Below are positions 9,801 through 18,637 of a DNA stretch of 64,000 nucleotides, piece by piece. The translations under genes and the position numbers were made by a program. Source of the DNA: Pontibacillus sp. HMF3514 (GTDB taxonomy: Bacteria > Bacillota > Bacilli > Bacillales > BH030062); NCBI RefSeq assembly GCF_009858175.1, contig NZ_CP047393.1, positions 1,736,001 through 1,800,000 on the forward strand, read 5' to 3'. Under the pieces are notes generated by a model. The model did no database searches and was not told where the DNA came from. It saw nothing but the letters and a program-made list of their open reading frames with translations. Every line of letters begins with the position of its first letter. Position 1 is the first letter of the stretch.

Positions 9801-10436
9801 CGTGCGATTGAAGATCTAGGCACTGTAAACATCGGAGCCATTGAAGAATTTGATCGCATTCAGGAACGTCATGCCTTTTTAACTGACCAACAGAATGATT
9901 TACTTGAAGCGAAATCAACTCTGTTTGATGTTATTTCAGAAATGGATGGCGAAATGCAACGACGTTTTGAGCATACATTCACTAAAATCCGTGAAGAATT
10001 TACTATTGTATTCAAAGAATTGTTCGGTGGCGGTAATGCAGATCTACGTATGACTGATCCGAACAATATCTTAGAAACTGGTATTGATATTGTGGCTCAG
10101 CCACCAGGTAAGAAGCTTCAACATCTTGGTTTGTTATCAGGAGGCGAACGCGCTTTAACAGCAATCGCATTATTGTTTGCTATTCTACGTGTACGTCCTG
10201 TGCCGTTCTGTGTATTGGATGAAGTAGAAGCAGCTTTAGATGAAGCAAATGTGAACCGGTTTGCGCAGTTCCTAAAAGAATTCAGTAAGGATACTCAATT
10301 TATTGTGATTACACACCGTAAAGGTACAATGGAAGAAGCGGATGTACTCTATGGTGTTACTATGCAGGAATCTGGGGTGTCCAAGCTAGTATCCGTTCGC
10401 TTAGAAGAAACGAAAGAACTTGTACATGGAACCTAG
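6867..10436 (+). CDS. smc: Chromosome condensation and segregation ATPase Smc
   Basis: The 1189-residue SMC subunit, which with ScpA and ScpB extrudes and organises chromosomal DNA. N-terminal ATPase half with Walker A GPNGSGKSN (about 32-40); long coiled coil (about 170-500); hinge (about 500-680, including the GGSMTGGAQKSGKQS exit); return coiled coil; C-terminal ATPase half with signature LSGGERALTAIALL and Walker B CVLDEVEAALDEANV. Full family length. Shine-Dalgarno aggagg is 8 bp upstream. It is followed after 15 bp by ftsY, the conserved Firmicute order. Confidence 0.98.
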   Translation: MFLKRLETVGFKSFAERITVDFVPGVTAVVGPNGSGKSNITDAIRWVLGEQSAKSLRGGKMQDIIFSGSDSRNALNFAEVSLVLDNEDHALPIDYQEVSVTRRVYRSGESEFYINKQTCRLKDIIDLFMDSGLGREAFSIISQGKVEEILSSKAEERRSIFEEAAGVLKYKQRKQKAEYKLAETQENLHRVEDIIYEIENQLEPLKEQAAVAKDYLEKKEELEHHEVSLLVAEIESLHGQWEELKQELEKQKDQEVNLNTKIQNEEAKVEDERGHIQALDDSIEELQESLLVLTQELENLEGKKELLSERNKHYAHNRSKLEEDLEQQRVRKNELEEQHKQESARLKEYEQKRKETNDKLKEVKTKLEASQENNEEKIEELKSEYIEQLNTQAAKRNEKQSVGQQLEQIELKKSRLQDKFKNLLEERTGLNEQKSTIEQEVQEVIEERQELEQQLQRLNTELEHEEADFQEQQTKLYQGYQHLEKLKSKKEMLEDMKEDFAGFFHGVKAVLKARESGDLEGVHGAVAELIDIPKEYVTGIETALGAQAQHVVMGNESQARGAINWLKKTNNGRATFLPLPSIQSKYIPQDRLSVAKGNEGFVGIAADLIEYDTSYDKVIRHLLGNIIITKTLKDANDIANSTGRRFRIVTLEGDVVNPGGSMTGGAQKSGKQSLFTREKELQDLQSKLQEFETRTEQYEERVKKQKEDIQEKQQQRTELQEKVEHARYKEQDSKGRLREVELQEKNANEHLTLYDQDKAQYDEDQTELQKKSQTLKEDLENIEQTLQSIQTSIDELSAQQHSQKTSQEHLQQEMNSLQVKLAEQDAQVQNQKEKAKSVQDQLDELNASISRYEEDLNNLDDINNSSESPEELDAQIEEKRKQKENNTELIRTRRENRSNRSQSIQDIERELKEMKRQHHSITQEIQDKEVKANRLDVELENRLEQLRAEYMLTFEKAQATYPKTENMEEAQKRVKLIKRAIEDLGTVNIGAIEEFDRIQERHAFLTDQQNDLLEAKSTLFDVISEMDGEMQRRFEHTFTKIREEFTIVFKELFGGGNADLRMTDPNNILETGIDIVAQPPGKKLQHLGLLSGGERALTAIALLFAILRVRPVPFCVLDEVEAALDEANVNRFAQFLKEFSKDTQFIVITHRKGTMEEADVLYGVTMQESGVSKLVSVRLEETKELVHGT

Positions 10437-10451
10437 AAAGGAAGAGAGAAT

Positions 10452-11516
10452 ATGAGCTTTTTTAAGAAATTAAAAGAAAAAATCACGCAAAAAGAAGAGG
10501 AATATGAAGAGCAAACGGTAGAAGCGGACTCAAGTGAAGAAGAGGATGAGGAAAAAGAGAGTCTATCAGAAAAATTTAAACAAGGACTTTCTAAAACTCG
10601 TAATTCTTTTTCAGGCAAGGTAAACGATCTTGTTGCTCGCTATCGTACTGTTGATGAAGATTTCTTCGAAGAATTAGAGGAAATTCTTATCACGGCTGAC
10701 GTTGGTGTGAATACCGTGATGGACCTTATTGACGAATTAAAGTTCGAAGTGAAGAAACGTAATATTAAGGAGACTTCCGAAGTAAAAGAAGTCATTTCTG
10801 AAAAACTAGTCGACATCTATTATGGTGATGACGATGAAGAAGTTGAAGAGCTTAAGTTTAATGAAGATGGCTTAACAGTATTTCTTGTTGTTGGTGTAAA
10901 TGGAGTTGGAAAAACCACAACAATTGGTAAGCTAGCTCATCGACTAAAAGAACAAGGGAAAAATGTCGTCTTAGCAGCTGGAGATACGTTCCGTGCTGGT
11001 GCGATTGAACAACTAGAGATCTGGGGAGAACGTGTAGGTGTACCCGTTATTAAACACAGTGAGGGAAGCGACCCAGCAGCTGTTGTTTATGATGGTATAC
11101 AATCTGCAAAATCCAAAGGAGCAGATGTCTTAATCTGCGATACAGCAGGTCGTCTTCAAAACAAAGTAAACCTTATGAATGAACTTTCTAAGGTGAACAA
11201 GGTAATTGAGCGTGAAATTCCAGAGGCGCCACATGAATCCTTATTGGTATTAGATTCTACAACGGGTCAAAATGCACTTAGTCAGGCTAAAATCTTCTCT
11301 GAAGCAACAAACCTTAGTGGTATTGTTCTAACAAAATTAGATGGAACAGCTAAGGGTGGTATTGTCATGGCTATTCGAAAAGAACTTGATATTCCAGTGA
11401 AATTTGTTGGACTTGGTGAGAAAGTAACCGACTTACAAGCATTTGATGCGCATGCGTTTGTTTATGGTTTGTTTGCTGATATGCTTGAAGAAAGTGAACA
11501 AAAAGAAGAAGACTAA
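10452..11516 (+). CDS. ftsY: Signal recognition particle receptor FtsY
   Basis: Membrane-associated GTPase that docks Ffh-bound ribosomes at the Sec translocon. The 354-residue protein has a short, strongly acidic, charged A region (about 1-45), an N domain four-helix bundle, and the G domain with [27 protein letters not shown] and [10 protein letters not shown]. It is expressed with smc and closed by a terminator. Confidence 0.97.
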   Translation: MSFFKKLKEKITQKEEEYEEQTVEADSSEEEDEEKESLSEKFKQGLSKTRNSFSGKVNDLVARYRTVDEDFFEELEEILITADVGVNTVMDLIDELKFEVKKRNIKETSEVKEVISEKLVDIYYGDDDEEVEELKFNEDGLTVFLVVGVNGVGKTTTIGKLAHRLKEQGKNVVLAAGDTFRAGAIEQLEIWGERVGVPVIKHSEGSDPAAVVYDGIQSAKSKGADVLICDTAGRLQNKVNLMNELSKVNKVIEREIPEAPHESLLVLDSTTGQNALSQAKIFSEATNLSGIVLTKLDGTAKGGIVMAIRKELDIPVKFVGLGEKVTDLQAFDAHAFVYGLFADMLEESEQKEED

Positions 11517-11539
11517 AACGTTTGAATGATTTTAAGAAA

Positions 11540-11574
11540 GAGTGGGTGGAAAGAATAACCACCCATTCTTTTCA
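11540..11574 (+). terminator. Intrinsic terminator after ftsY
   Basis: Stem gagtgggtgg / ccacccattc with an AT-rich loop, followed by TTTT. It ends the smc-ftsY unit. Confidence 0.8.
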
Positions 11575-11593
11575 TGAAAATGGCTATGACGCC

Positions 11594-11623
11594 TTGACAC
11601 ACCTGCCTTTCATTCTGTACTAT
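11594..11623 (+). promoter_or_regulatory. sigmaA promoter of ylxM-ffh
   Basis: A perfect TTGACA (11594-11599), 18-bp spacer and TACTAT (11618-11623), about 40 bp before the ylxM start. Confidence 0.7.
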
Positions 11624-11663
11624 TTGTATGTAAAGGCATTTCACTTAACAAGGAGTGCTTGCT

Positions 11664-11987
11664 TTGCTAGAAAAAACAACTCGAATGAATTATTTGTTTG
11701 ATTTTTATCAAGAATTGCTTACGAATAAGCAACGAAGCTACATGGAACTGTACTATTTAGAGGATTATTCACTAGGTGAAATCTCTGATACATTTGAGGT
11801 CAGTAGACAAGCTGTTTATGATAACATTAGACGGACAGAGTCCATGCTTGAAGAATATGAAAGCAAGCTGCACTTATATGATCGCTTTTTAAAGCGACAA
11901 GAGCTTCTGAATCAATTAAAACAATCCATTCAATATGATGATGAGAATGTTCAAAACATCCTTACATCTCTTGAGAATTTAGATTAG
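11664..11987 (+). CDS. ylxM: SRP-associated helix-turn-helix protein YlxM (UPF0122)
   Basis: A small 107-residue protein encoded just upstream of ffh in Firmicutes; family members associate with the SRP pathway. A sigma-4-like helix-turn-helix is visible at about residues 35-55 ([22 protein letters not shown]), followed by a helical tail. The frame is open from a GTG at 11655, but the Shine-Dalgarno aaggag (11649-11654) abuts that codon and is 9 bp from the TTG at 11664, and the family begins [15 protein letters not shown], so TTG is preferred. The gap to ffh is 14 bp. Confidence 0.9.
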   Translation: MLEKTTRMNYLFDFYQELLTNKQRSYMELYYLEDYSLGEISDTFEVSRQAVYDNIRRTESMLEEYESKLHLYDRFLKRQELLNQLKQSIQYDDENVQNILTSLENLD

Positions 11988-12001
11988 GAGGGCGGCTTTT
12001 T

Positions 12002-13348
12002 ATGGCATTTGAAGGTTTAGCCGACCGTCTGCAGAATTCGATACAGAAAATCAAAGGCAAAGGTAAAGTAACGGAAGCTGATGTTAAGGAAATGACGCGT
12101 GAAGTTCGCCTGGCTCTACTTGAGGCAGACGTAAACTTTAAAGTTGTAAAAGACTTTGTTAAACGAGTGAAAGAACGCGCAGTTGGCCAGGAGGTTATGC
12201 AAAGCTTAACTCCAGGACAACAAGTCATTAAGGTTGTAAAAGAAGAGCTTACAGACTTAATGGGTGGCGAGCAAAGCAAAATTGCTGTAGCTAATCGTCC
12301 TCCAACAGTTATTATGATGGTTGGTCTGCAAGGTGCAGGTAAGACAACTACTACTGGTAAGCTTGCAAATCATTTACGCAAAGAACACAATAAAAGCCCG
12401 CTACTTGTTGCCGCAGACGTGTATCGTCCTGCAGCGATCAATCAACTTGAAACACTAGGCAAGCAACTAAGTATGCCTGTTTTCTCAAAAGGCACAGAAG
12501 CAAACCCTGTTGATATTGCTCAAGAAGCAATTCAGCAGGCTAAAGAAAATCATAATGACTATGTCATTATTGATACAGCAGGACGTCTACATGTTGATGA
12601 ACATCTTATGGATGAACTTCAACAAATTCGTTCTACCGTAAATCCGAACGAGACTTTCCTCGTAGTTGATGCAATGACAGGTCAGGATGCGGTAAATGTT
12701 GCTGAAACATTTAATGAACAATTAGATGTAACAGGTGTTGTATTAACTAAGCTTGATGGTGATACTCGTGGTGGTGCTGCTCTATCTATTAAAGCAGTCA
12801 CAGAGAAACCAATTAAGTTCGCTGGTATGGGTGAGAAACTTGACCAATTAGAACCATTCCATCCAGAGCGTATGGCTCAACGTATTCTCGGAATGGGAGA
12901 TGTTTTAACCCTTATTGAAAAAGCGCAAGCTGAAGTTGATGAAGACCAAGCTAAGGAACTTGAGCAAAAAATGAAAGACGCATCCTTTACGTTGGATGAC
13001 TTTCTTGAGCAAATGGGGCAAGTCCGCAACATGGGGCCACTTGATGAACTCATCGGCATGATCCCAGGAGCTGACAAAATGAAAGGGTTGAAAAATGCTC
13101 AGATTGATGAGAATCAGCTCAATCATATTGAAGCGATCATTCGGTCTATGACGAAAAAAGAGCGTGAAGACCCTAGTATCATGAACGCAAGTCGTAAAAA
13201 ACGTATCGCTAAAGGATCCGGACGTAACGTATCTGAGGTGAATCGTTTATTAAAACAGTTCGATGATATGAAGAAAATGATGAAGCAGATGACGAATCAA
13301 AAAGGTAAGAAGGGTAAAAAAGGCGGCTTTAATTTACCGTTTATGTAG
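12002..13348 (+). CDS. ffh: Signal recognition particle protein Ffh
   Basis: SRP54 homologue that binds signal sequences and 4.5S/scRNA and delivers nascent chains to FtsY. The 448-residue protein has the N domain, the G domain (GLQGAGKTTTTGKLA, VDTAGR-type IDTAGRLHVDE, TKLDGDTRGGA) and a methionine-rich M domain (about 300-440) containing SGRNVSEVNRLLKQFDDMKKMMKQM, and ends GFNLPFM. Shine-Dalgarno aggagg precedes the ATG. Confidence 0.98.
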   Translation: MAFEGLADRLQNSIQKIKGKGKVTEADVKEMTREVRLALLEADVNFKVVKDFVKRVKERAVGQEVMQSLTPGQQVIKVVKEELTDLMGGEQSKIAVANRPPTVIMMVGLQGAGKTTTTGKLANHLRKEHNKSPLLVAADVYRPAAINQLETLGKQLSMPVFSKGTEANPVDIAQEAIQQAKENHNDYVIIDTAGRLHVDEHLMDELQQIRSTVNPNETFLVVDAMTGQDAVNVAETFNEQLDVTGVVLTKLDGDTRGGAALSIKAVTEKPIKFAGMGEKLDQLEPFHPERMAQRILGMGDVLTLIEKAQAEVDEDQAKELEQKMKDASFTLDDFLEQMGQVRNMGPLDELIGMIPGADKMKGLKNAQIDENQLNHIEAIIRSMTKKEREDPSIMNASRKKRIAKGSGRNVSEVNRLLKQFDDMKKMMKQMTNQKGKKGKKGGFNLPFM

Positions 13349-13387
13349 GATTTAAAGGTATTTTTTAGCTATGTAATGTAAAAACCC

Positions 13388-13416
13388 TTTACACACTTGA
13401 ACTTCTCTGCTACAAT
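13388..13416 (+). promoter_or_regulatory. sigmaA promoter of the rpsP cluster
   Basis: TTTACA (13388-13393), a 17-bp spacer and TACAAT (13411-13416), about 50 bp before the rpsP Shine-Dalgarno. Confidence 0.75.
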
Positions 13417-13471
13417 CTAAACTTGTGTAAAGCTATTAATTAAAGCAATAGAAATATGGAGGTATTTAACA

Positions 13472-13744
13472 ATGGCAGTAAAAATTCGCCTAAAGCGCAT
13501 GGGTAGTAAACGTAACCCATTCTATCGTGTAGTAGTTGCAGATTCACGTTCTCCTCGTGACGGACGTTTTATCGAAGAAATCGGAACATACAATCCAACA
13601 GCTCAACCAACAGAGGTTACTCTTAACGAAGAGAAAGCATTAGATTGGATGACTAAAGGTGCTAAGCCTTCTGACACAGTACGCAACCTATTCTCAACTC
13701 AAGGCATCATGGAGAAGTTTCACGCACAAAAAACTCAAAAGTAA
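13472..13744 (+). CDS. rpsP: 30S ribosomal protein S16
   Basis: The 90-residue S16 protein of the small ribosomal subunit, needed for 30S assembly. It starts [42 protein letters not shown]-like, the full family signature, with Shine-Dalgarno ggaggt upstream. It heads the rpsP-khpA-ylqD-rimM-trmD-rplS cluster. Confidence 0.98.
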   Translation: MAVKIRLKRMGSKRNPFYRVVVADSRSPRDGRFIEEIGTYNPTAQPTEVTLNEEKALDWMTKGAKPSDTVRNLFSTQGIMEKFHAQKTQK

Positions 13745-13758
13745 AGTAGTGTGATAAC

Positions 13759-13986
13759 GTGAAAGCCTTAATTGAAACGATTGTACGTCCGCTAGTCGAT
13801 CACCCAGATGAGGTCGTCGTGAATGAACAAGAAGAAGAACGTAAAATTACGTATCATCTTTCGGTTCATAAAGACGATGTCGGAAAGGTGATTGGGAAAC
13901 ACGGCCGTATTGCAAAAGCAATTCGAACCGTTGTTTATGCAGCCGGATCAAATTCCAAAAAGCGAATCTATTTGGATATTATGTAA
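13759..13986 (+). CDS. khpA: KH-domain RNA-binding protein KhpA
   Basis: A 75-residue single KH domain (formerly YlqC) with the GKHG loop in VGKVIGKHGRIAKAIRTVV (about residues 40-58). It usually partners KhpB/Jag in RNA-linked control of cell division and envelope growth. The start is GTG, 14 bp after rpsP, with a weak Shine-Dalgarno. An intrinsic terminator follows. Confidence 0.93.
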   Translation: MKALIETIVRPLVDHPDEVVVNEQEEERKITYHLSVHKDDVGKVIGKHGRIAKAIRTVVYAAGSNSKKRIYLDIM

Positions 13987-14017
13987 AAGGGAGAGGGGAT
14001 AACCCTTTCCCTTTTTA
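13985..14017 (+). terminator. Intrinsic terminator after khpA
   Basis: aaagggagaggg / ccctttcccttt stem (one G-U pair) with a GATAA loop, followed by T's. It probably reduces rather than abolishes transcription into ylqD-rimM-trmD, since no clear new promoter follows. Confidence 0.7.
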
Positions 14018-14049
14018 CATATCTAAAGAGGATGTGAGGGGCATGATCA

Positions 14050-14439
14050 ATGCAGATTATAAAAAAAGTACCCGTTAAGCAGGTATTAACCGAATCAAGC
14101 AAAGCTTCCATGCAGGAGCAGTTTGATAAGCGTAAATCTCAACTAGATCAGGAATGTCAGCAACTCTCTTTTGAAAAACGCAAAATAGAAGCCAAGCAGA
14201 ATATTTCTCGAGAAGACGTATCGAAGAGGTTTCAAAAGGAAATTGATAAACGTAAAGAAAAAATTCGCTGGATTAACTATCAGCTTGAACAACTCGATGT
14301 ACTTCCTTTAGGCAGTGAGATCACTGAAGACGAGGTTGAAACGATCGTCAATGTAGAAGAAGGGGACATTTGGGAAGATGTTAGTAGCACAGGTGCTATT
14401 ATTGTTCAAGATGGTAAAGTGATACGAATAGATAGGTGA
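14050..14439 (+). CDS. ylqD: YlqD family protein
   Basis: A 129-residue protein of unknown function, found between khpA and rimM in Bacillaceae. The first ~85 residues are a charged coiled coil ([21 protein letters not shown]...); the last ~45 form a small beta-rich acidic domain ending [15 protein letters not shown]. Its stop lies 5 bp before the rimM ATG, which implies coupled expression with the ribosome-maturation genes. Confidence 0.85.
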   Translation: MQIIKKVPVKQVLTESSKASMQEQFDKRKSQLDQECQQLSFEKRKIEAKQNISREDVSKRFQKEIDKRKEKIRWINYQLEQLDVLPLGSEITEDEVETIVNVEEGDIWEDVSSTGAIIVQDGKVIRIDR

Positions 14440-14444
14440 TAGAG

Positions 14445-14963
14445 ATGAATAAAGATCTGTTTACGATTGGAAAAGTGGTCAACACCCATGGGGTACGAGG
14501 AGAAATTCGTGTCATTCAAGTGACTGATTTTGAGGATCGTTTTGAAGTAGGAAATGAAGTGTATTGGGTTTCACCTGATAGCAAAGAACAAGTTCCACTT
14601 ACGATTGATGCCTATCGTACTCATAAGAATTTTCATCTTCTTCATTTTCAGGGGTATGACAATATCAATGATGTTGAACGCTTTAAAGGTGGCAAACTCG
14701 CGATAACAAAAGAGCAGCAGACCCCTTTGGATGAAGGAGAATTTTATTATCATGAAATTATAGGGTGTCATGTGGAGACAACGGATGGAAGCTCCATAGG
14801 AAAGGTGAAGGAAATTTTATCTCCTGGTGCAAATGATGTTTGGGTGATTCAAAGACCGCAACAAAAAGATGTTTTAATCCCTTACATTGAACAAGTCGTT
14901 AAGCATGTGGACCCAGAGAACGAAAAGATAATCATTGAACCTATGGAAGGGCTGCTAGAGTAA
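14445..14963 (+). CDS. rimM: 16S rRNA processing protein RimM
   Basis: Assembly factor for the 30S head, acting with S19. The 172-residue protein has the N-terminal RimM domain ([18 protein letters not shown]) and a PRC-barrel (about 95-170, [23 protein letters not shown]). The frame is open from a GTG at 14436, but the Shine-Dalgarno aggtgat and family alignment support the ATG at 14445. The stop overlaps the trmD start by one base. Confidence 0.96.
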   Translation: MNKDLFTIGKVVNTHGVRGEIRVIQVTDFEDRFEVGNEVYWVSPDSKEQVPLTIDAYRTHKNFHLLHFQGYDNINDVERFKGGKLAITKEQQTPLDEGEFYYHEIIGCHVETTDGSSIGKVKEILSPGANDVWVIQRPQQKDVLIPYIEQVVKHVDPENEKIIIEPMEGLLE

Positions 14964-15700
14964 TGCATATTGATGTACTAACCCTGTTTCCCGAGATGTT
15001 TGAAGGAGTGTTAAACACTTCTATCATGAAGCGAGCACAGGACATGAACGCATTTTCTTATAACACAGTGAACTTTCGGGAACACACAGAAAGTAAGCAT
15101 AAAAAAGTAGACGATACGCCATATGGTGGCGGGGCTGGAATGGTGCTCTCACCACAACCAATATTTGATGCTGTTGAGTCAACGATAGAGAAACAATCCT
15201 CTAATAAAAAACCGAGGGTCATATTAATGTGCCCACAAGGTGAGCCGCATTCACAAGAAAAAGCAGAGGAGTTGGCCCAAGAAGATCATTTAATTTTTTT
15301 ATGTGGTCACTATGAAGGTTATGATGAACGGATTCGCACACACCTTGTGACGGATGAGATCTCGATTGGTGATTATGTGTTAACCGGAGGAGAACTTGGA
15401 GCTATGGTCGTTATGGATAGTGTCGTTCGTCTATTACCAGGCGTGTTAGGGAACGAGACTTCTGCTCCTGAAGATTCCTTTTCAAATGGGTTACTCGAGC
15501 ATCCTCATTACACCAAACCTCGTGATTTTAGAGGCATGCAAGTACCCGAAGTGTTGTTATCAGGGAATCATGCTAAGATTGATGAATGGAGACATTATCA
15601 ATCCTTAAAAAGAACATTTGAAAGACGCAAAGATCTATTAGAAGACTATCCATTTTCAGAAAAAGAATTAAAATGGATAGAAAAATGGAAGAATCAATAA
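14963..15700 (+). CDS. trmD: tRNA (guanine-37-N1)-methyltransferase TrmD
   Basis: SAM-dependent SPOUT methyltransferase that makes m1G37 in tRNAs reading CNN codons, preventing +1 frameshifts. The 245-residue protein begins [15 protein letters not shown] and keeps the trefoil-knot motifs [20 protein letters not shown] and [11 protein letters not shown]. It overlaps rimM by one base (TAATG). Confidence 0.97.
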   Translation: MHIDVLTLFPEMFEGVLNTSIMKRAQDMNAFSYNTVNFREHTESKHKKVDDTPYGGGAGMVLSPQPIFDAVESTIEKQSSNKKPRVILMCPQGEPHSQEKAEELAQEDHLIFLCGHYEGYDERIRTHLVTDEISIGDYVLTGGELGAMVVMDSVVRLLPGVLGNETSAPEDSFSNGLLEHPHYTKPRDFRGMQVPEVLLSGNHAKIDEWRHYQSLKRTFERRKDLLEDYPFSEKELKWIEKWKNQ

Positions 15701-15706
15701 AGATTA

Positions 15707-15735
15707 TTGCAGATCAAATTAGAATATGGTATATT
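15707..15735 (+). promoter_or_regulatory. sigmaA promoter of rplS
   Basis: TTGCAG (15707-15712), 17-bp spacer, TATATT (15730-15735). The inferred start near 15742 would give a ~90-nt leader that begins just before the first hairpin of the L19 leader. Confidence 0.75.
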
Positions 15736-15741
15736 AAACCT

Positions 15742-15832
15742 TGTGCTTAAGTCGATACTTAAGTGAATTAACAATGTTCCGCTACCAGGTGAATCCAGGT
15801 AAGAGCATTGGTGGAGAAGGAGTGAAACAAGG
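15742..15832 (+). promoter_or_regulatory. L19 ribosomal-protein leader RNA
   Basis: Two structured elements precede rplS: a perfect hairpin CTTAAG-TCGATA-CTTAAG (15746-15763), and a CAATG...CATTG stem (15772-15776 / 15806-15810) enclosing TACC...GGTA arms around AGGTGAATCC. This arrangement fits the known Bacillus L19 leader family, thought to be a binding site for L19 in autoregulation. The assignment is from recall and should be tested with the Rfam model. Confidence 0.75.
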
Positions 15833-16177
15833 ATGCAAAAGTTAATCCAAGAAATTACTCAAGAACAACTAAAACAAGATCTTCCGGCATTCAAAGCTGG
15901 TGATACGGTAAAGGTACACGTTAAAGTTGTTGAGGGTAACCGTGAACGTATCCAGGTGTTTGAAGGTGTTGTAATCAAGCGCCGTGGCGGAGGAATCTCT
16001 GAGACATTTACCGTACGTAAGATTTCTTACGGCGTAGGTATTGAACGTACATTCCCTGTACATTCACCACGCATCGATAAAATTGAAGTTACTCGTCGCG
16101 GTAAAGTACGTCGTGCTAAGCTTTACTATCTACGTAACCTTCGTGGAAAAGCAGCGCGTATCAAAGAAATCCGCTAA
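15833..16177 (+). CDS. rplS: 50S ribosomal protein L19
   Basis: The 114-residue L19 protein at the 30S/50S interface. Conserved [41 protein letters not shown]-type core and a basic C-terminus. It has its own promoter and structured leader upstream, and a terminator downstream, so it is expressed as a discrete unit. Confidence 0.98.
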   Translation: MQKLIQEITQEQLKQDLPAFKAGDTVKVHVKVVEGNRERIQVFEGVVIKRRGGGISETFTVRKISYGVGIERTFPVHSPRIDKIEVTRRGKVRRAKLYYLRNLRGKAARIKEIR

Positions 16178-16193
16178 GAGTTGTAATCATCGA

Positions 16194-16226
16194 AAAGGAG
16201 CTTGCTTTTGCCAGGCTCCTTTTTGT
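16194..16226 (+). terminator. Intrinsic terminator after rplS
   Basis: aaaggagc / gctccttt stem (16194-16201, 16215-16222) followed by a T-run. Confidence 0.8.
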
Positions 16227-16265
16227 TCTTTAATAAGAGTTTTTTAGAAGATAAGGGGGATCAAG

Positions 16266-16820
16266 GTGGCTGAAAAGCGAAGTGAATGGTTTGATTGGAT
16301 TAAAGCGTTTGGAATTGCTGCCATCTTAGCAATTATCATACGTTTGTTTCTATTTTCTCCGGTTATTGTAGATGGTCCATCCATGCAACCTAACTTACAA
16401 AACGGAGACTTCTTAATAGTCAATAAAATTAGTTACATACTAGGTGAGCCAGATCGTTTTGATGTTGTTGTTTTTCATGCCACTGAATCTAGAGACTATA
16501 TTAAACGTGTAATCGGATTACCAGGGGAACATGTTAAATATGAAAATGAAACATTGTATATAAATGATAAGCCTGTAAAAGAACCATTTCTGGAGGAACG
16601 GGTGGAATCCTTCACAGGAACATACACTCATAATTTTACTTTAGAAAATCTTCCGGGCAATTTCGAGAAAATACCAGATGGACATGTACTTGTGTTAGGG
16701 GATAATCGCACAAATTCAAAAGATAGTAGGAGACTCGGATTAATTCCTGTAGACGAGCTTGTAGGAAAGGCGCAATTAATTGCCTGGCCATTAGATCGTT
16801 TCGGTTTTGTAGGGAAATAA
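16266..16820 (+). CDS. lepB: Type I signal peptidase
   Basis: Membrane-bound serine protease that removes signal peptides from Sec-exported proteins. The 184-residue protein (start GTG, Shine-Dalgarno aaggggg) has one N-terminal transmembrane segment (about 13-32) and the Ser39-Lys80 dyad, seen in GPSMQP and YIKRVIGLPG, plus LGDNRTNSKDSR near the C-terminus. This is the single-membrane-span Gram-positive type (SipS-like). It lies between rplS and rbgA, where B. subtilis has no such gene, but other Bacillaceae do. Confidence 0.95.
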   Translation: MAEKRSEWFDWIKAFGIAAILAIIIRLFLFSPVIVDGPSMQPNLQNGDFLIVNKISYILGEPDRFDVVVFHATESRDYIKRVIGLPGEHVKYENETLYINDKPVKEPFLEERVESFTGTYTHNFTLENLPGNFEKIPDGHVLVLGDNRTNSKDSRRLGLIPVDELVGKAQLIAWPLDRFGFVGK

Positions 16821-16872
16821 TCTATAATCTTCATTTCCACATTGTCTTATGCATAAAAGAAGGTGATTACAA

Positions 16873-17736
16873 ATGACAATACAGTGGTTTCCAGGACACA
16901 TGGCTAAAGCCAAAAGAGAAGTTGAAGAAAAGTTAAAGCTCGTTGACTTTGTTATTGAGTTAGTTGATGCAAGATCTCCATATTCATCTCAAAATCCAAT
17001 GCTTCATCAAGTGTTAAACCAAAAACAAAAGATGGTTTTGATGATGAAAAAAGACTTAGCAGATCAGCGCCGCACAGATGCTTGGATTCATTGGTATGAA
17101 AGCCGAGGAATTAGAGCTATTGCAATTAACGCTCAAAATCAAAAGGATATTCAAAAAGTCATCCAAACTGCTAAAGATTTAGGTCAGGAAAAGGTACAAA
17201 AGCAGATCAATAAAGGTTTGCGTCCAAGAGCAGCTCGTGCGATGATCATTGGTATTCCAAATGTCGGAAAGTCAACGTTAATCAATCGTGTAGCCAAGAA
17301 GAAGATTGCCAAGACAGGTGATAAACCTGGCGTTACAACTGCTCAGCAATGGATTAAAGTAAAGAAAGATTTTGAGTTATTAGATACACCAGGTATTCTT
17401 TGGCCGAAGTTTGAAGACCAAAACGTTGGATATCGTCTTGCAGCCCTTGGGACGATCAAAGATAATATATTACCCATTCCAGATGTCGCAGCCTATTTTA
17501 TTCGCTTTGCTCAAGAACATTATCCAGAAGTGTTAGAAGAACGCTATGACTTAACTCCAGACATTGAAGATATGGAAGAAGTGTTTGATCGGATTGGTAA
17601 AAAGCGTGGCTGTTTAGAAAGTGGCGGTCGTATCAATTATGATAAAGTAGCTGAAGTCATAATCCGTGATTTACGCGGAGGCAAGCTAGGTCAATTGACG
17701 CTTGAAACACCTGAAATGATAGAAGATAATGAGTGA
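16873..17736 (+). CDS. rbgA: Ribosome biogenesis GTPase RbgA (YlqF)
   Basis: Circularly permuted GTPase needed for a late step of 50S subunit assembly. The 287-residue protein starts MTIQWFPGHMAKAKRE and shows G4-like MMKKDLAD before the G1 motif GIPNVGKSTLINR and G3 DTPG, the permuted order typical of the YlqF/YawG family. It has its own terminator. Confidence 0.96.
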   Translation: MTIQWFPGHMAKAKREVEEKLKLVDFVIELVDARSPYSSQNPMLHQVLNQKQKMVLMMKKDLADQRRTDAWIHWYESRGIRAIAINAQNQKDIQKVIQTAKDLGQEKVQKQINKGLRPRAARAMIIGIPNVGKSTLINRVAKKKIAKTGDKPGVTTAQQWIKVKKDFELLDTPGILWPKFEDQNVGYRLAALGTIKDNILPIPDVAAYFIRFAQEHYPEVLEERYDLTPDIEDMEEVFDRIGKKRGCLESGGRINYDKVAEVIIRDLRGGKLGQLTLETPEMIEDNE

Positions 17737-17738
17737 TA

Positions 17739-17774
17739 GAAAACCTACCACGCTCCATTGTGGTAGGTTTTTTC
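17739..17774 (+). terminator. Intrinsic terminator after rbgA
   Basis: aaaacctaccac / gtggtaggtttt stem with an 8-nt loop, followed by TTTTTT. Confidence 0.85.
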
Positions 17775-17832
17775 TGAGCTTTATTCAGGATTATATATAA
17801 TGAGCCGATAGAAGAACAAATGGGGGAAAACC

Positions 17833-18615
17833 GTGAGCGATAAAAAAACCATAAAAGAGATCAAACAAATATTATTTCAGGAAACATGTACTGAAGAACA
17901 GATGGATACGTTTAAAAACGATCATCGTAAAGGTGTTCAACAACTTATAAACCGATATGAAAAAGAACTTGAACGCAAAGCTAAACTAAAACAGCAATTT
18001 CAGGATATGAAAGTGTTTGAAGACACCTATAGGCAGGAAGGTAAACAGTACATAGCAGGTATTGATGAAGCAGGTAGAGGCCCATTAGCCGGTCCTGTAG
18101 TCGCTGCTGCAGTCATTCTAGATGATTCTTTTTATTTAGAAGGCTTATACGATTCTAAAGAACTAAAAGAAGAACAAAGAGATAGCTTTTTCGACTATAT
18201 TCAAGCATATTCTGTGAGCTATGGAATTGGAATTGTTCACAACGATGAAATCGATGAATTGAACATTTATGAGGCAACCAAAATGGCTATGAGAAGAGCA
18301 GTCTCTCAACTTAAACCCGCTCCAGATCAATTGCTCATTGATGCTGTTCAATTGCATGAATCATCGGTTCCTTTTGAGGCGATTGTAAAAGGAGATCAGC
18401 GGAGTATTTCTATAGCAGCAGCAAGTGTTTTAGCTAAAGTAACCAGAGATCGATATATGAAACAAATTCACGAAGAATATCCAACCTATGATTTCGGTAG
18501 CAATATGGGATATGGAACCAAAAAACATATGGACGCCCTTGCGGAACATGGTGCAACTCCTTATCACCGCTGTTCATTTGCTCCCGTAAAAAAGGTGTTA
18601 CAATCAACCTCATGA
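17833..18615 (+). CDS. rnhB: Ribonuclease HII
   Basis: Endonuclease that removes misincorporated ribonucleotides and RNA primers from DNA. The 260-residue protein has a ~70-residue N-terminal helical extension usual in Bacillaceae, then the catalytic core beginning GIDEAGRGPLAGPVV (Asp and Glu ligands), the LIDAV acidic residue and the tail MGYGTKKHMDAL. It starts with GTG and Shine-Dalgarno gggggaa. A TATAAT lies at 17796-17801, but without a convincing -35. Confidence 0.95.
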   Translation: MSDKKTIKEIKQILFQETCTEEQMDTFKNDHRKGVQQLINRYEKELERKAKLKQQFQDMKVFEDTYRQEGKQYIAGIDEAGRGPLAGPVVAAAVILDDSFYLEGLYDSKELKEEQRDSFFDYIQAYSVSYGIGIVHNDEIDELNIYEATKMAMRRAVSQLKPAPDQLLIDAVQLHESSVPFEAIVKGDQRSISIAAASVLAKVTRDRYMKQIHEEYPTYDFGSNMGYGTKKHMDALAEHGATPYHRCSFAPVKKVLQSTS

Positions 18616-18637
18616 TCATATAAAGGAGATGAGCATT

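Noticed and set aside
6867-10436. Antisense frames inside smc, fliY and other long genes
   Set aside because: They mirror strong coding sequences on the plus strand, lack ribosome-binding sites and encode low-complexity Ser/Leu/Val-rich products.
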